A DNA stretch of 64,000 nucleotides from Cymodocea nodosa (Eukaryota; Streptophyta; Magnoliopsida; Alismatales; Cymodoceaceae): the NCBI GenBank assembly GCA_036874045.1, contig CM072344.1, forward strand, positions 9,086,501 to 9,150,500, written 5' to 3'. Below, one piece after another: positions 23,597 to 34,425 of the stretch. The translations under genes and the position numbers were made by a program. Numbering within the stretch: position 1 is the first letter of the stretch; each line of letters starts with the position of its first letter. The notes under the pieces were generated by a model that was not told the DNA's origin, ran no database searches, and saw only the letters and a list, made by a program, of their open reading frames with translations.

Positions 23597-25344
23597 TGTT
23601 AGGATCGATAGACTCACCAGAGGGGGGGTGAATGGTGAAAGTGTGTATTTTTAAAATTCTTTAAATGTTGAATCGAATAATTCAATAAAAAATAAAATGA
23701 GATGAAACTGATATAATGCAAATTAACAGAGATAAGAAACACACAGCAAATTTTTAAGTGGTTCACCAAATTGGCTAGTCAACCCCCAAGGTTCACTTGG
23801 GCTTCATTAAGTGTATCAACACTTACACATTTACTTTCAGGTCAAAGCAAGAACCAACTACACAGAAGTTTTTAGGTAAAAACTTCAATAAACCAACCTC
23901 TAGAGTTTTCAGGTCGAAACTCAAACCAACATTGTATGTAGCTTTCAGGTTGAAGCCATGAACCAACAGCTTTAAACCTTCAATCAGAGTTTTGGCGCAA
24001 GAGCTTTTTCTACAATGGATCTTCTAAAAAATTTTCACTATTTGCAGACTTGAGTGTAAATGGAATTCGAGTGCAGCTCACTGTATATCTCTACCATATA
24101 TCTGTTGTCTGTATTTTGAATATATACTTGATATATACAACGATTATATTTTCCTCCAACGGATGTATTCTACTATACTTAATTAGGATCAAGTCCCAAT
24201 ACGGTAAGTGACCGTTCAGAAAAACGTTTCAAGTCAACTTACCGATTTTCCTGTTCTTTCGGATAGTTAGCTATGCAACTCTCCGAAGAGTAACTGTAAC
24301 TCACCGAAATATCACTTATCCTTTACTGCCAGGTAGGATTCCAGAATATTTAAATGTGAGCTGTCATCCAATCGGATACTTATAACTGTAACTCACCGAA
24401 CAATTGTATACTTGACTCTATCAAATTTCGGAAGGTTATCTGTAACTCACCAAAATTCTTCAGGATTTCGGATAGTTATTTTTCTAACTCTCCGAAAACT
24501 TATTTGAGCCACTATCTGGAATTCTGCACGTGGGAAATTTGATGACTTAAGTTTCGGATGGTTAAACTGTAACTCACCGAAACTCTTTTGAAATTTCGGA
24601 TAGTTATCCTTCTAACTCTCCGAAAACTTATTTAAGCATCTGTCTGGATTTCTACACGTGGGAAATTCACTGACTTAAGTTTCGGATAGTTAAACTGTAA
24701 CTTACCAAAACTCTCTTTTAAATTTCGGATAGTTATCTTAACTCTCCGATTTTCCCATTTAAGCTTTCAATTGCCGGCTTCCTCCATTTTGCACATGCGT
24801 AAAAAAATGACTTAAGTTTTGGAAAGTTATGCCTGTAACTTACCGAAAAACTCGAATAGTTATCTAACTCTCCAAAAAGAAAACTCGAATAATTATCTAA
24901 CTCTCCAACAAGTCTTTTAATCTTCCGTTCTGTATTTCTGCACGTGGTTTATTGAATGACTTAACTTTCGGATAGTTATACCTGTGACTCTCCGAAAAGT
25001 CCATTAAGCTTCTGGATAGTTATCTCCTTAACTATCCGATCATTCAATCCTTTTAACTGTCTGATTAAATAACTCTCTGAAGGCTTTGTAAAATCAAATA
25101 GTTATTCTTTTAACTGTCCGATAGCATTGTTGCTGCTTTAAACTTGCTCTTCGGATACTTAGACCTGTAACTATCCGATTTTGCTAAATCTTCTTGATCT
25201 GTTCATTTGGAACCTTCTTGATCTTTTCATCTGTCTAGAAATAGTTCTAACAGCCTTCTGATTTAATGCAGTAAGACTTAACTATGCCATACAATATGTT
25301 TCCTCACATAGGTTTTGCATTAACAAAATACTCGGGTACTAACA
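23597..25344 (-). repeat. 3' LTR of the 8.1-kb copia
   Basis: 1748 bp, from TGTTAGGATCG to GGGTACTAACA on the + strand. About 24230-25160 is an array of hairpins of the type TTCGGATAGTTA, loop, TAACTCTCCGAA. It is longer than the 5' LTR because the latter carries a deletion of about 446 bp. Confidence 0.9.
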
Positions 25345-25712
25345 ATCTCCCCCTTTTTGATAATGACAAAAACCTTTACAATTATTTACATGTATTTCAC
25401 TCCCTAGTGTATTTCTATACATTTAGTCACATAGAGAAACATAAAATAAGAAATTAACACAACTATACTGACAATGAGGGATTCCTCCCCCTGACTTTGA
25501 GCAGACTTCTCCCCCTATCTATGTGTTGAGTTTTTCTCTTTTAATTATTGCTAGAAATACTGTGAGTGACCATATACTTAACAAATTTCCAAATCCTTCT
25601 CCCCCTTTTTGTCATTATATAAAAAGGTGAGGACTATAAAATTGATATAACCTACACGAGTAGGTTAGCAGAAAAACAAGCTCCCATGTTGTGAGCTTGA
25701 TGAAAAAAATAT
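25345..25712 (-). other. PPT and short 3' untranslated spacer of the 8.1-kb copia
   Basis: Directly next to the LTR is ATCTCCCCCTTTTTG, the reverse complement of a purine-rich tract (AAAAAGGGGGAGAT). The rest is AT-rich with a second CTCCCCC run (25485-25515) and no ORF. Confidence 0.75.
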
Positions 25713-27407
25713 TTAAAGATCTTGTAAAGAACATATTCCTAGATTTCGTCTAATATGATTAAAAGTTGATTCATTTAAAGGTTTGGTGAAAATATCTGCA
25801 AGTTGATTTTTTGTTGGCACAAACTTAAGTGAAATGTTCCCTTTCTCCACATGATCTCTTAGAAAATGATGTCTGATCTCGATATGCTTGGCTCTGGAAT
25901 GAAGTACTGTATTCTTAGATAGACTAATTGCACTGCTGTTATCACAAAATATGATTGAATTCTGAATTTTCAGTCTATAATCTGCTAGAGTTTGCTGCAT
26001 CCAAAGGATTTGTGCACAGCACAATCCAGCTGCAATATACTCGGCTTCAGTAGTAGATAAAGCTATACAATTTTGTTTCTTACTGAACCATGAGATTAAA
26101 GAACATCCAAGTAATTAACAAGTACCACTGGTGCTTTTTCTATCAGATCTGCTCCCTACATAATCTGCATCACTATATCCTGTTAAAATTAAACTACTGT
26201 CAGCTGAGTAGAATAATTCGAAATCTTTTGTTCCTTGTAAATATTTGAAGATTCTTTTAACTGATTTCAAATGTGATTCCTTTGGTGATGCTTGAAATCT
26301 AGCACACAAGCATACACTAAACATAATATCTGGCCTGCTAGCTGAAAGGTATAACAGGGATCCAATCATACCTCTATATTGCCTTTGATCCACTACAACA
26401 CTTGAATCATTCATTTCTATTTTAATGCTTAAGCTCATTGGAGTATTTGCGGATTTGATATTTTCATAACCAAATTTCTTCAACATCTCTTTGTAGTATT
26501 TTTCTTGGTTGACAAAGTTACCATTATGCATTTGATGAATCTGTAATCCCAAGAAAAACTTCAATTCTCCCATCATGCTCATTTCGAATTTATTTTTCAT
26601 CAAATTCTGAAATTCATGACAGAGATCTTTTGAAGTGGCTCCAAAAACTATATCATCAACATATATCTGTACAATCAACATGTGCACATCAAAGGTTTTG
26701 ATAAACAAAGTGTTGTCCACTTTGCCTATAGAAAAATTGTTTTCAATTAAAAATCTTTTCAATTTCTCATACCAAGCTCTAGGTGCCTATTTCAAACCAT
26801 ATAGAGCCTTTCTCAGTTTGTAGACATGATCCGGCTTGAGTTCATCTTCAAATCCAAGAGGTTGTTTAACAAACACTTCTTCTTGAATTTCTTCATTTAA
26901 GAATGCACTTTTCACATCCATTTGAAACAATTTTATCTTCTTACTACTTGCAAAGGCAAGCAACATTCTGATAGCTTCAATCCTGGCTATAGGAGCAAAA
27001 GTTTCTTCATAGTCAATACCTTCCTACTGATTGTAGCCTTGTGCAACTAATCAAGCTTTATTTCTGAGAATGTTACCATCTTCATCTAATTTGTTTTTGA
27101 AAATCCATTTAATTCCAATGATGGATTTTCCTACAGGTTTTTCTATTAGTTCCCACACATTGTTTTTCTGGAACTGATTTAATTCTTCCTGCATGGTCAT
27201 TGTCCAGTAGGTATCCTTATAGGCTTCATCTACTGATTTTGGCTCTATTTCTAACACAAATACACAAAAATTACAGATATCTTGTGCTTTGCTTCTAGTT
27301 TGTACCCCTTTGGATATATTTCCAATAATTTGTTCCTCGGGATGATCAGATCTAAACTTCCAACTGTTATGATTCTGATATCTAAGGTTGAGATTCTGGT
27401 CTAACAC
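25713..27407 (-). pseudogene. Reverse transcriptase and RNase H of the 8.1-kb copia
   Basis: RT starts around 27230 with WTMTMQEELNQFQKNNVWEL and GIKWIFKNKLDEDGN. The catalytic motif is QIYVDDIVFGAT (about 26655), followed by MMGELKFFLGLQI, the thumb region and RQYRGMIGSLLYLSASRPDI. RNase H follows with GYSDADYVGSRSDRKSTSG (about 26160), the usual STTEAEYI block and ADIFTKPLNE, ending SLQDL at 25713. These sequences fit the SIRE/Maximus lineage. Stops include those at about 26115, 26790 and 27050. There is no frameshift between the last two frames that cannot be read through by eye. Confidence 0.9.
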
Positions 27408-27491
27408 TTGTGAATTGGTATTCTGCTTGCTTTTATCATCTTCAAAGTCTTCATTTTCACTATCATCATTAATCTTCAGCTTTTTGAAATT

Positions 27492-28790
27492 CTAGAACAG
27501 ATCTTCATCAAACTGAACATTTATACTTTCCTCCACTTTTCTATCTTCAGCAAAATATACTCTGTAAGCTTTGCTTCTCGAGGAGTAACCAAAAAGTATG
27601 GCAGGTTCAAACTTAGCATCAAACTTGTCTTTAGCATTTCTTGTATTTAAGACATAACATTTACATCCAAATGTCTTAAAATAGCCCACATTTGGAGTTT
27701 TATCAAACCAAATTTCAAAGGGTGTCTTATTCAATATGGATCTAATGTGAGTTTTGTTGGAAATGTGACAAACTGTTCCTACAGCTTCTGCCTAGAGAAA
27801 TTTAGGTAGATTCATGGCACTTAACATAGTTCTAACCATTTCTTGTAATGTCCTATTTTTTCTTTCCACAACTCCATTTTGAGCAGGAGTTCTAGGACAA
27901 GAGAATTCATGCAAAATTCCAAATGAATTGCAGAGGTTTTCAAATTCATAGTTTTCAAATTCACCTCCATGATCACTTCTAATTTTCTTCACTATTAGTT
28001 CCTTCTGATTCTGAACTCTTATGCAGAAATTCCTGAACTCATTGCAAGTTTCATTTTTATGTGTCAAAAATATTATCCAAGTTAATCTAGAGAAGTCATC
28101 AACAATAACAAAGGTATATTTTCGACCCCCTAGACTTGATACTTGAGAAGGACCAAACAAATCTAGATGTAGCAGTTCTAATGGCCTTTTGGTGGAAACA
28201 ACACTTTTGCTGTGATGAGCAGTTCTCTTCTACTTCCCTAGCATACACTCACTACACACTCTATTCTTCTTAAACGTGTGTTTAGGCAGACCCCTAACAA
28301 GATCACCTGTGAATAGCTTTCTGATATTCCTCATGCTGATGTGACCAAGTCTTCTATGCCACACCCAATCGTCTTCACTAGTTGCTACCAAACAGGAATT
28401 GCTTGCAGAATTTTCACATGGAAAGTTTAATGTATATATTGAGCAATTTCTAATACTAGTAAATTTTGTTTCATTTGTAGTAGGATCAATAATGTAGCAG
28501 TTTTTAGCATTAAAAGAAACAGTATAGCCTTTATCACATAATTGTCCTACACTTAACAAATTTTGTTTTAATCCATTTACATGCAAGACATTCTCAATTA
28601 TACCATTTTCAGATGTAATATTCCCTATTACAGTTATTTTACATTTTTCATTATTTCCAAACTTAACAGATCCTGAACTTAAGTTTTTAACTAAGTCAAG
28701 AAAGCTTTTCTTACCTGTCATGTGCTTTGAGCATCCATTGTCCACAATCCATTTAGTTGATCGTGCTTGAAACTCCTTGTCACCCTACAA
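27492..28790 (-). pseudogene. Protease and integrase of the 8.1-kb copia
   Basis: The protease active-site region reads WIVDNGCSKHMTG (about 28745), with Asn where the family has Ser or Thr after the catalytic Asp. The GAG pre-integrase zinc region reads WHRRLGHISMRNIRKL and CSECMLGK (28230-28360). The integrase core has VDDFSRLTW (first Asp, about 28100), IRSDHGGEFEN (second Asp, about 27960) and NGVVERKNRTLQEM (Glu, about 27850), followed by the copia-type C-terminal NKTPFEIW and FGCKCYVLNTR (27492-27734). Stops at about 28230, 27792 and 27492. Confidence 0.88.
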
Positions 28791-30342
28791 ATCATACTGA
28801 AATTAAAGCTTTTGGTACCTAGATCTTCTTGGGTCCAGAGGAGTTAGTCCTTAAAACATTAAATCTATTGCCTCTTGGCAGCCACATATGACCTGATCTT
28901 CGTTTGATGGCAAACACAATGGTGCCATCTCTATAAGATCGAATCACTCCACCACAATAAGGTATTTCCTGTGGTGTAGCATACTCTAGGCCATATTTAT
29001 TCCCCTTTGATCGTTGAGATCCTATTATTTTATTTAATCCTTTTTGTCCTTGAGTAAATTTACATACAGTATTTTTCAAATCTAATATAGTAGTTGATAG
29101 AATTTTATTTTCATCTTTTAATTTACAGTTATCACAACTATACTTATCTAAATTTGATTTTAGATTCCTATTTTCAACTGTAGTTGATTCTAATTCAGCA
29201 AATGAATTTTCTAAGCACTGATTTAATCTTTTAATTTCAATCTTAAAATCTATACACTTCACATATAAATTATCTACAGTAGATAAAAGACTATTTATGT
29301 CTAGATCATCATGCTCACTTTCTGAACTAGAGGAAGTAGAGCATACCTCTTATGCTGCAAAATAAACATTTGTTGCAGCTTCTTCTTCAGACTCTGATGA
29401 ACAGCTTGAAGAGCTACTGTCATTCCACGTAGCTTTGAGAGTCATCTTCTTTTTATCTTTCAATCTCTTCTTCTTATCTCCTTGATCCTCTTCTGTTTGA
29501 AATGGACAGAAGGTCTGTATGTGTCCTTGCTTTTTACATTTGAAACATGTAGGAACAGTTCTTTTAGAGTAGCTGGGCTTATTCTTTTTCTTCATGAATT
29601 TTCTGAAATTTCTTGCCAGCAACATGATCTCATCATCATCTAAGCTAGGAACTTCTTCTATAGATGGAAATGCTATTTCCTTTTTCTTTTCAGCTTTCTT
29701 TTCAACAGTTCCTTCTTGCTCTTTCCAGTCCTTCATTTGAGCTTCGTGGGCTAGAAGATTGCCCAACAATTCTTCAACTTTATAGTTGTTAAGATCCTTG
29801 GAATCTTGAATAGATGTGGACTTCTGTTTCCACTCAACAGTTAAGCTCTTCAAGATCTTCTGTACCTGTTCACGTGAAGAAAACTCCTTTCCCAAGCCTT
29901 TCAGACTGTTAGTGATTTCAGTAAATCTAGAACACATTTCAATTATGTTTTCATTATCATTCATTTTAAACAGTTCAAGTTTTCTTAAAAGAATACTGAT
30001 TTTTATATTCTTAACCTGGCTTATACCTTCATGAGTAACTTGAAGGATTTTCCATGCCTCATGAGCAGATTTACATGCAGATACTTTATTATATTGATCA
30101 GCAATTAGTGCACAATAAATAGCATTCAGCCCTCTAACATCCAGTTGGATGATTTTCTCATCCTCCTCAGACCAGTTCGAAATATCACTGGTTGGAAGTA
30201 TAGTTCCAAGAACAACAGTCTTCTAGAGTTTAACATCTAAACTCCTAAGGAAGCACTCCATTCTATTCTTCTAATAATTATAATTGGAACCATCGAATAG
30301 AGGAGGTCTATGGATGTTTTGTCCCTCAGCAAATTGAGCCAT
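28791..30342 (-). pseudogene. Gag of the 8.1-kb copia
   Basis: The ATG at 30340-30342 gives MAQFAEGQNIHRPPLFDG, a typical start of SIRE Gag. A UBN2-type capsid region follows (30360-29750), then MNDNENIIEMCSRF, a CCHC knuckle CFKCKKQGHIQTFC (about 29545), a Ser/Glu-rich acidic tail and a coiled-coil linker (28819-29262) leading to the protease. Stops at about 30268, 30223, 29350 and others. Confidence 0.85.
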
Positions 30343-30379
30343 AAATCCAGATGGTTAAATCTTATGAAGGATTAACCTT

Positions 30380-30391
30380 GCTCTGATACCA
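30380..30391 (-). promoter_or_regulatory. tRNA-Met primer binding site of the 8.1-kb copia
   Basis: GCTCTGATACCA on the + strand reads TGGTATCAGAGC on the minus strand, the usual copia PBS complementary to initiator tRNA-Met. It lies 2 nt inside the 5' LTR. Confidence 0.92.
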
Positions 30392-30393
30392 AT

Positions 30394-31695
30394 TGTTAGG
30401 ATCAATAGACTCACCAGAGGGGGGGTGAATGGTGAAAGTGTGTATTTTTAAAATTCTTTAAATGTTGAATCGAATAATTCAACAAAAAATGAAATGAGAT
30501 AAAACTGATATAATGTATTCTACTGTACTTAATTAGGATCAAGTCCCAATACGGCAAGTGACCGTTCAGAAAAACGTTTCAAGTCAACTTACCGATTTTC
30601 CTGTTCTTTCGGATAGTTAGCTATGCAACTCTCCAAAGAGTAACTGTAACTCACTGAAATATCACTTATCCTTTACTACCATGTAGGATTCTAGAATATT
30701 TAAATGTGAGCTGTCATCCAATCGAATACTTATAACTGTAACTCACCGAACAGTTGTATACTTGACTTTGTCAAATTTTGGAAGGTTATCCTATAACTCA
30801 CCAAAATTCTTCAAGATTTCGGATAGTTATTTTTCTAACTCTCCGAAAACTTATTTGAGCCACTGTTTGGAATTCTGCACGTGGGAAATTTGATGACTTA
30901 AGTTTCGGATGGTTAAACTGTAACTCACCGAAACTCTTTTGAAATTTCGAATAGTTATCCTTCTAACTCTTCGAAAACCTATTTGAGCATCTGTCTGGAT
31001 TTCTACACGTGGGAAATTCACTGACTTAAGTTTCGGATAGTTAAACTGTAACTTACTAAAACTCTCTTTTAAATTTCGAATAGTTATCCTAACTCTCCGA
31101 TTTTCCCATTTAAGCTTTCAACTGCCGGCTTCCTCCATTTTGCACATGCGTAAAAAAATGACTTAAGTTCCGGAAAGTTATGCCTGTAACTTACTGAAAA
31201 ACTCGAATAGTTATCTAACTCTCCGAAAAGAAAACACGGATAGTTATGTAACTCTCCGACAAGTCTTTTAATCTTCCGTTCTGTATTTCTGCACGTGATT
31301 TATTGAATGACTTAACTTTCGGATAGTTATACCTGTAACTCTCCGAAAAGTCCATTAAACTTCCGGATAGTTATCTCCTTAACTATCCGATCATTCAATC
31401 CCTTTAACTGTCTGATTAAATAACTCTCCGAAGGCTTTGTAAAATCGGACAGTTATTCTTTTAACTATCCGATAGCATTGCTGCTGCTTTAAACTTGCTC
31501 TTCAAATACTTAGACCTGTAACTGTCTGATTTTGCTGAATCTTCTTGATATGTTCATCTGGAACCTTCTTGATCTTTTCATCTGTCTAGAAATAGTTCTA
31601 ACAGCCTTCTGATCTAATGCAGTAAGACTTAACTGTGAAATACAATATGTTTCCTCACATAGGTTTGGCATTATCAAAATACTCAAGTACTAACA
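30394..31695 (-). repeat. 5' LTR of the 8.1-kb copia, internally deleted
   Basis: 1302 bp, from TGTTAGGATCA to AAGTACTAACA. Compared with the 3' LTR it lacks about 446 bp between ...GATATAATG and TATTCTACTG, with an ATG microhomology at the join. The hairpin array is kept (30590-31520). Confidence 0.9.
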
Positions 31696-31700
31696 ATTCT

Positions 31701-33230
31701 TCCTATTTGTTGACATTTTAAACAGCTTAAACAGTATTTATGAGCATCTTTGAATAGTGTTGGCCAATAAAATCTACATTGCAAAATTTTTGCAGCAATT
31801 TTCCCTGAACCGAAATGTCTTCCACATGCTTGGTCATGGCAGAAAGACAATATGCTCTGATATTCAGTTTTTGGAACACACCTCCTTAAAACCAAATCAA
31901 GACATTACTTAAAAAAGTATGGGTCTTCCCAATAGTAATATCTCACTCTTGAGAAGAGCAATTTCTTATCCTGTCTATTCCAATCCTTAGGTGTTAAACC
32001 AGTAACTAAGTAATTAACTATGTCTGCATACCAAGACATTATGTTGATGGTCATTAACTGTTCATTAGGAAAATTATCCTTAATTTCAATACTTGATTTT
32101 TCTATTTCTAATCTTGATAAATGATCTGCTACTACATTCTCACAACCTTTTTTATCTTTAAATTCTAGATCAAATTCTTGTAATAATAATATCCATCGGA
32201 TCAATCTAGGTTTAGTCTCTTTCTTTGCTATTAGGTGTTTTAAAGCTGAATGATCCGTGTATACTATCACTTTAGCTCCAATCAGATATGATCTAAACTT
32301 TTCTAAGTCAAACACAACAGCTAACAGCTCTTTTTCAGTAGTTATGTAATTAACTTGAGCATCATTTAAGGTTTTGCTTGCATAATAAATTACTCTAGGA
32401 GATTTTTCTATCTTTTGTCTCAGCACTACTCCTACAGCAAAATCAGATGCATCACACATTAATTCAAATGGATGGCTCCAATTAGGTGCATGAATTATAG
32501 GAGTTGAAATTAAGCTAGTTTTAAGCTTGTAAAATGCTTCTTTGCAATTTTTATCAAAGTTGAATGGGACATCTTTTAATAAATTAGTTAAAGGTCTAGC
32601 TATTTTGCTAAAATCTTTAATAAATCTTCTATAAAATCAAGCATGTCCTAGAAATGATCTAATATCTTTTACTAATTTAGGTTCTAGTAGATTAGAAATT
32701 ACTTCTATTTTAGCTTTATCTACTTCCAACCCCTTCTTTGAAATAACATGTCCCAAGACTATTCCTTGATTAACCATGAAGTGACATTTTTCCTAATTTA
32801 GAACCAGATTTTTTTTTACACAACGTTTTAATACTTGGTCTAAATTGTTTAAACACACTTCATATGAAGTTCCAAAAATAGTAAAATCATCCATAAATAT
32901 TTCTAAAAAATCTTCAGTCATTCTAGTGAATATGCCCTGCATACATCTTTGAAAGGTGGCTAGTGCATTGCATAATCTGAATGGCATTCTCTTAAAAGCA
33001 TAAGTTCCATTAGGACAGGTGAAAGTTGTTTTCTCTTGATCCTCTAATGCTACTAGAAGTTGGTTATATTCCTAATACCTGTCTAGGAAACAAAAATATT
33101 CATGCCCTGCTAATTTCTTGAGCATTTGATCTATAAAAGGTAAGGGAAAATGATCATTCCTAGTTACAGCATTCAGCTTTCTATAGTCTATACACACTCT
33201 CCAGCTTGATTGAATTCTAGTAGGTATTCA
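31701..33230 (-). pseudogene. RNase H and partial RT of copy B
   Basis: The RT catalytic block FMDDFTIFG (about 32880) is preceded by MPFRLCNALATFQRCMQGIF, the Athila/Tat signature that copy A has lost. Then come LGHVISKKG-type and [11 protein letters not shown] readings, RNase H (31905-32459: [43 protein letters not shown]), and the HHCC finger start CHDQACGRHFG (31683-31895). Near 33230 the frame joins protease-upstream sequence directly, so the protease and first part of RT are gone. Stops and frameshifts are present throughout. Confidence 0.85.
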
Positions 33231-34310
33231 TAAAGAATTTGTGGCAGAAATAAGGAATTTGTGGCTAAAACGACTTTCCTTAAAACTCTTTGCTCTCTTT
33301 TATTAGTACACCAATCCTTAAGAAATTTAGCACAAGGTAGCATTATCTGCAATAAGTCTAACAAAGGAATGTTAACTTGTACTTTTCCAAAATTTCTCTA
33401 ATTTTTTCTTGTTTTTCAGGAAATGTTTGATGTAGTCTTTCAAGATAGGGTGCTAATGATTGTGATTTAAAAGATTCTTTTTCTTTCATTTGATTTGTTT
33501 GATCATTTTTAGTCTCATTTTTTGATTCAGACTTTTCTTCATTGATTTCTATATTTTCAGATATTATATTTTCATTATCATTTTGATTTATGTTCTTATC
33601 CATCTTTATATTACTTTCTTTTTGAATTCTTGATGGTATATCAGTTCCAGATCATTTTGTTACTTTCTTGATGTTCTTGTATTTCATTTTCGTGATTATG
33701 ATCTTCAACTGTTTTTAGTTTTAAATTGCATTTTTTTAATTCTATTGCATTAGTATTCTCTATTGTTTGTATGTCTTGCAAATTATGCAAATCTATAACA
33801 TTAAAGTTTTCATTTGTGTTGTCCTGTTGCATAACATGTAATTTCATTGTAAACTCGTCCAATGCTTTTAGTTTTCTTTCTAGATCATCTAATCTCATTA
33901 CATTCAATTTTTGATTGATTTTCCTTATAGTTTTTTCAGTTTCATATATAATATCAATTTTAGGTTCTGAATATGCCTCCTTATAGTTTAATTGGTTGAC
34001 TTCTTGTTGCTAACACATATATTGTTCCAGTTTGTCCATGTTTTGTTCTAAACTACGCTCTAGTCTATCATACCTATTCCAAACTTCATTGTCTCTCAGC
34101 ATATTACACATTCTAAGCTGACCATCAGTTGGGTAAACTATAGGATTCTCATACTCAGCTCTATTATATTGAATATAATTCATCTATTGTTCATGTGATC
34201 TAACCATCTACAACCATCTCAATTTCAAACAATCAGAGATGTTGTGACCTTCCAATTTGCAGAATTCACATATGCTGACTACAGGTTTCAAAAATCTTTA
34301 AGCTTAAGCA
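33231..34310 (-). pseudogene. Post-PBS zinc-knuckle and coiled region of copy B
   Basis: It starts about 90 nt after the PBS with a conserved MAYA start (about 34318). A CCHC knuckle CEFCKLEGHNISDC (about 34270-34230) follows, then MNYIQYNRAEYENP, a helical region DRLERSLEQNMDKLEQY, ERKLKALDEFTMKL and the Glu/Lys/Asn-rich linker ending in LAPYLERLHQTFP (about 33430). So this stretch offers a nucleocapsid-type finger but no capsid domain: the capsid is 15 kb away at 17920-19265. Stops are at several points. Confidence 0.72.
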
Positions 34311-34400
34311 TATGCCATATTCTCAATTATAGAAGAAAACACACAATACCCCTCTTGCTATTAAAACAAAACAGCACTTACAGTTGCTCAACTACTCAAT

Positions 34401-34418
34401 TCCCCAGCAACGGTGCCA
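34401..34418 (-). promoter_or_regulatory. tRNA-Asp-type primer binding site of copy B
   Basis: Minus strand TGGCACCGTTGCTGGGGA, two mismatches from the TGGCGCCGTTGCCGGGGA complementary to plant tRNA-Asp and usual in Athila and related elements. It lies 7 nt inside the LTR end (34426). Confidence 0.88.
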
Positions 34419-34425
34419 GAAAACT

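Larger units (their letters stand above)
23597..31695 (-). mobile_element. SIRE/Maximus-type Ty1/copia element inserted in copy B
   Basis: An 8099-bp element with TGTTAG...CTAACA LTRs, flanked by ATTCT (23592-23596 and 31696-31700). Removing it restores the CQQIG-RISKRN reading of the host integrase finger. Order on the minus strand: 5' LTR, tRNA-Met primer site, gag, protease, integrase, RT, RNase H, PPT, 3' LTR. It has no ORF between RNase H and the 3' LTR, unlike the copia at 48179-61210. Confidence 0.92.
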
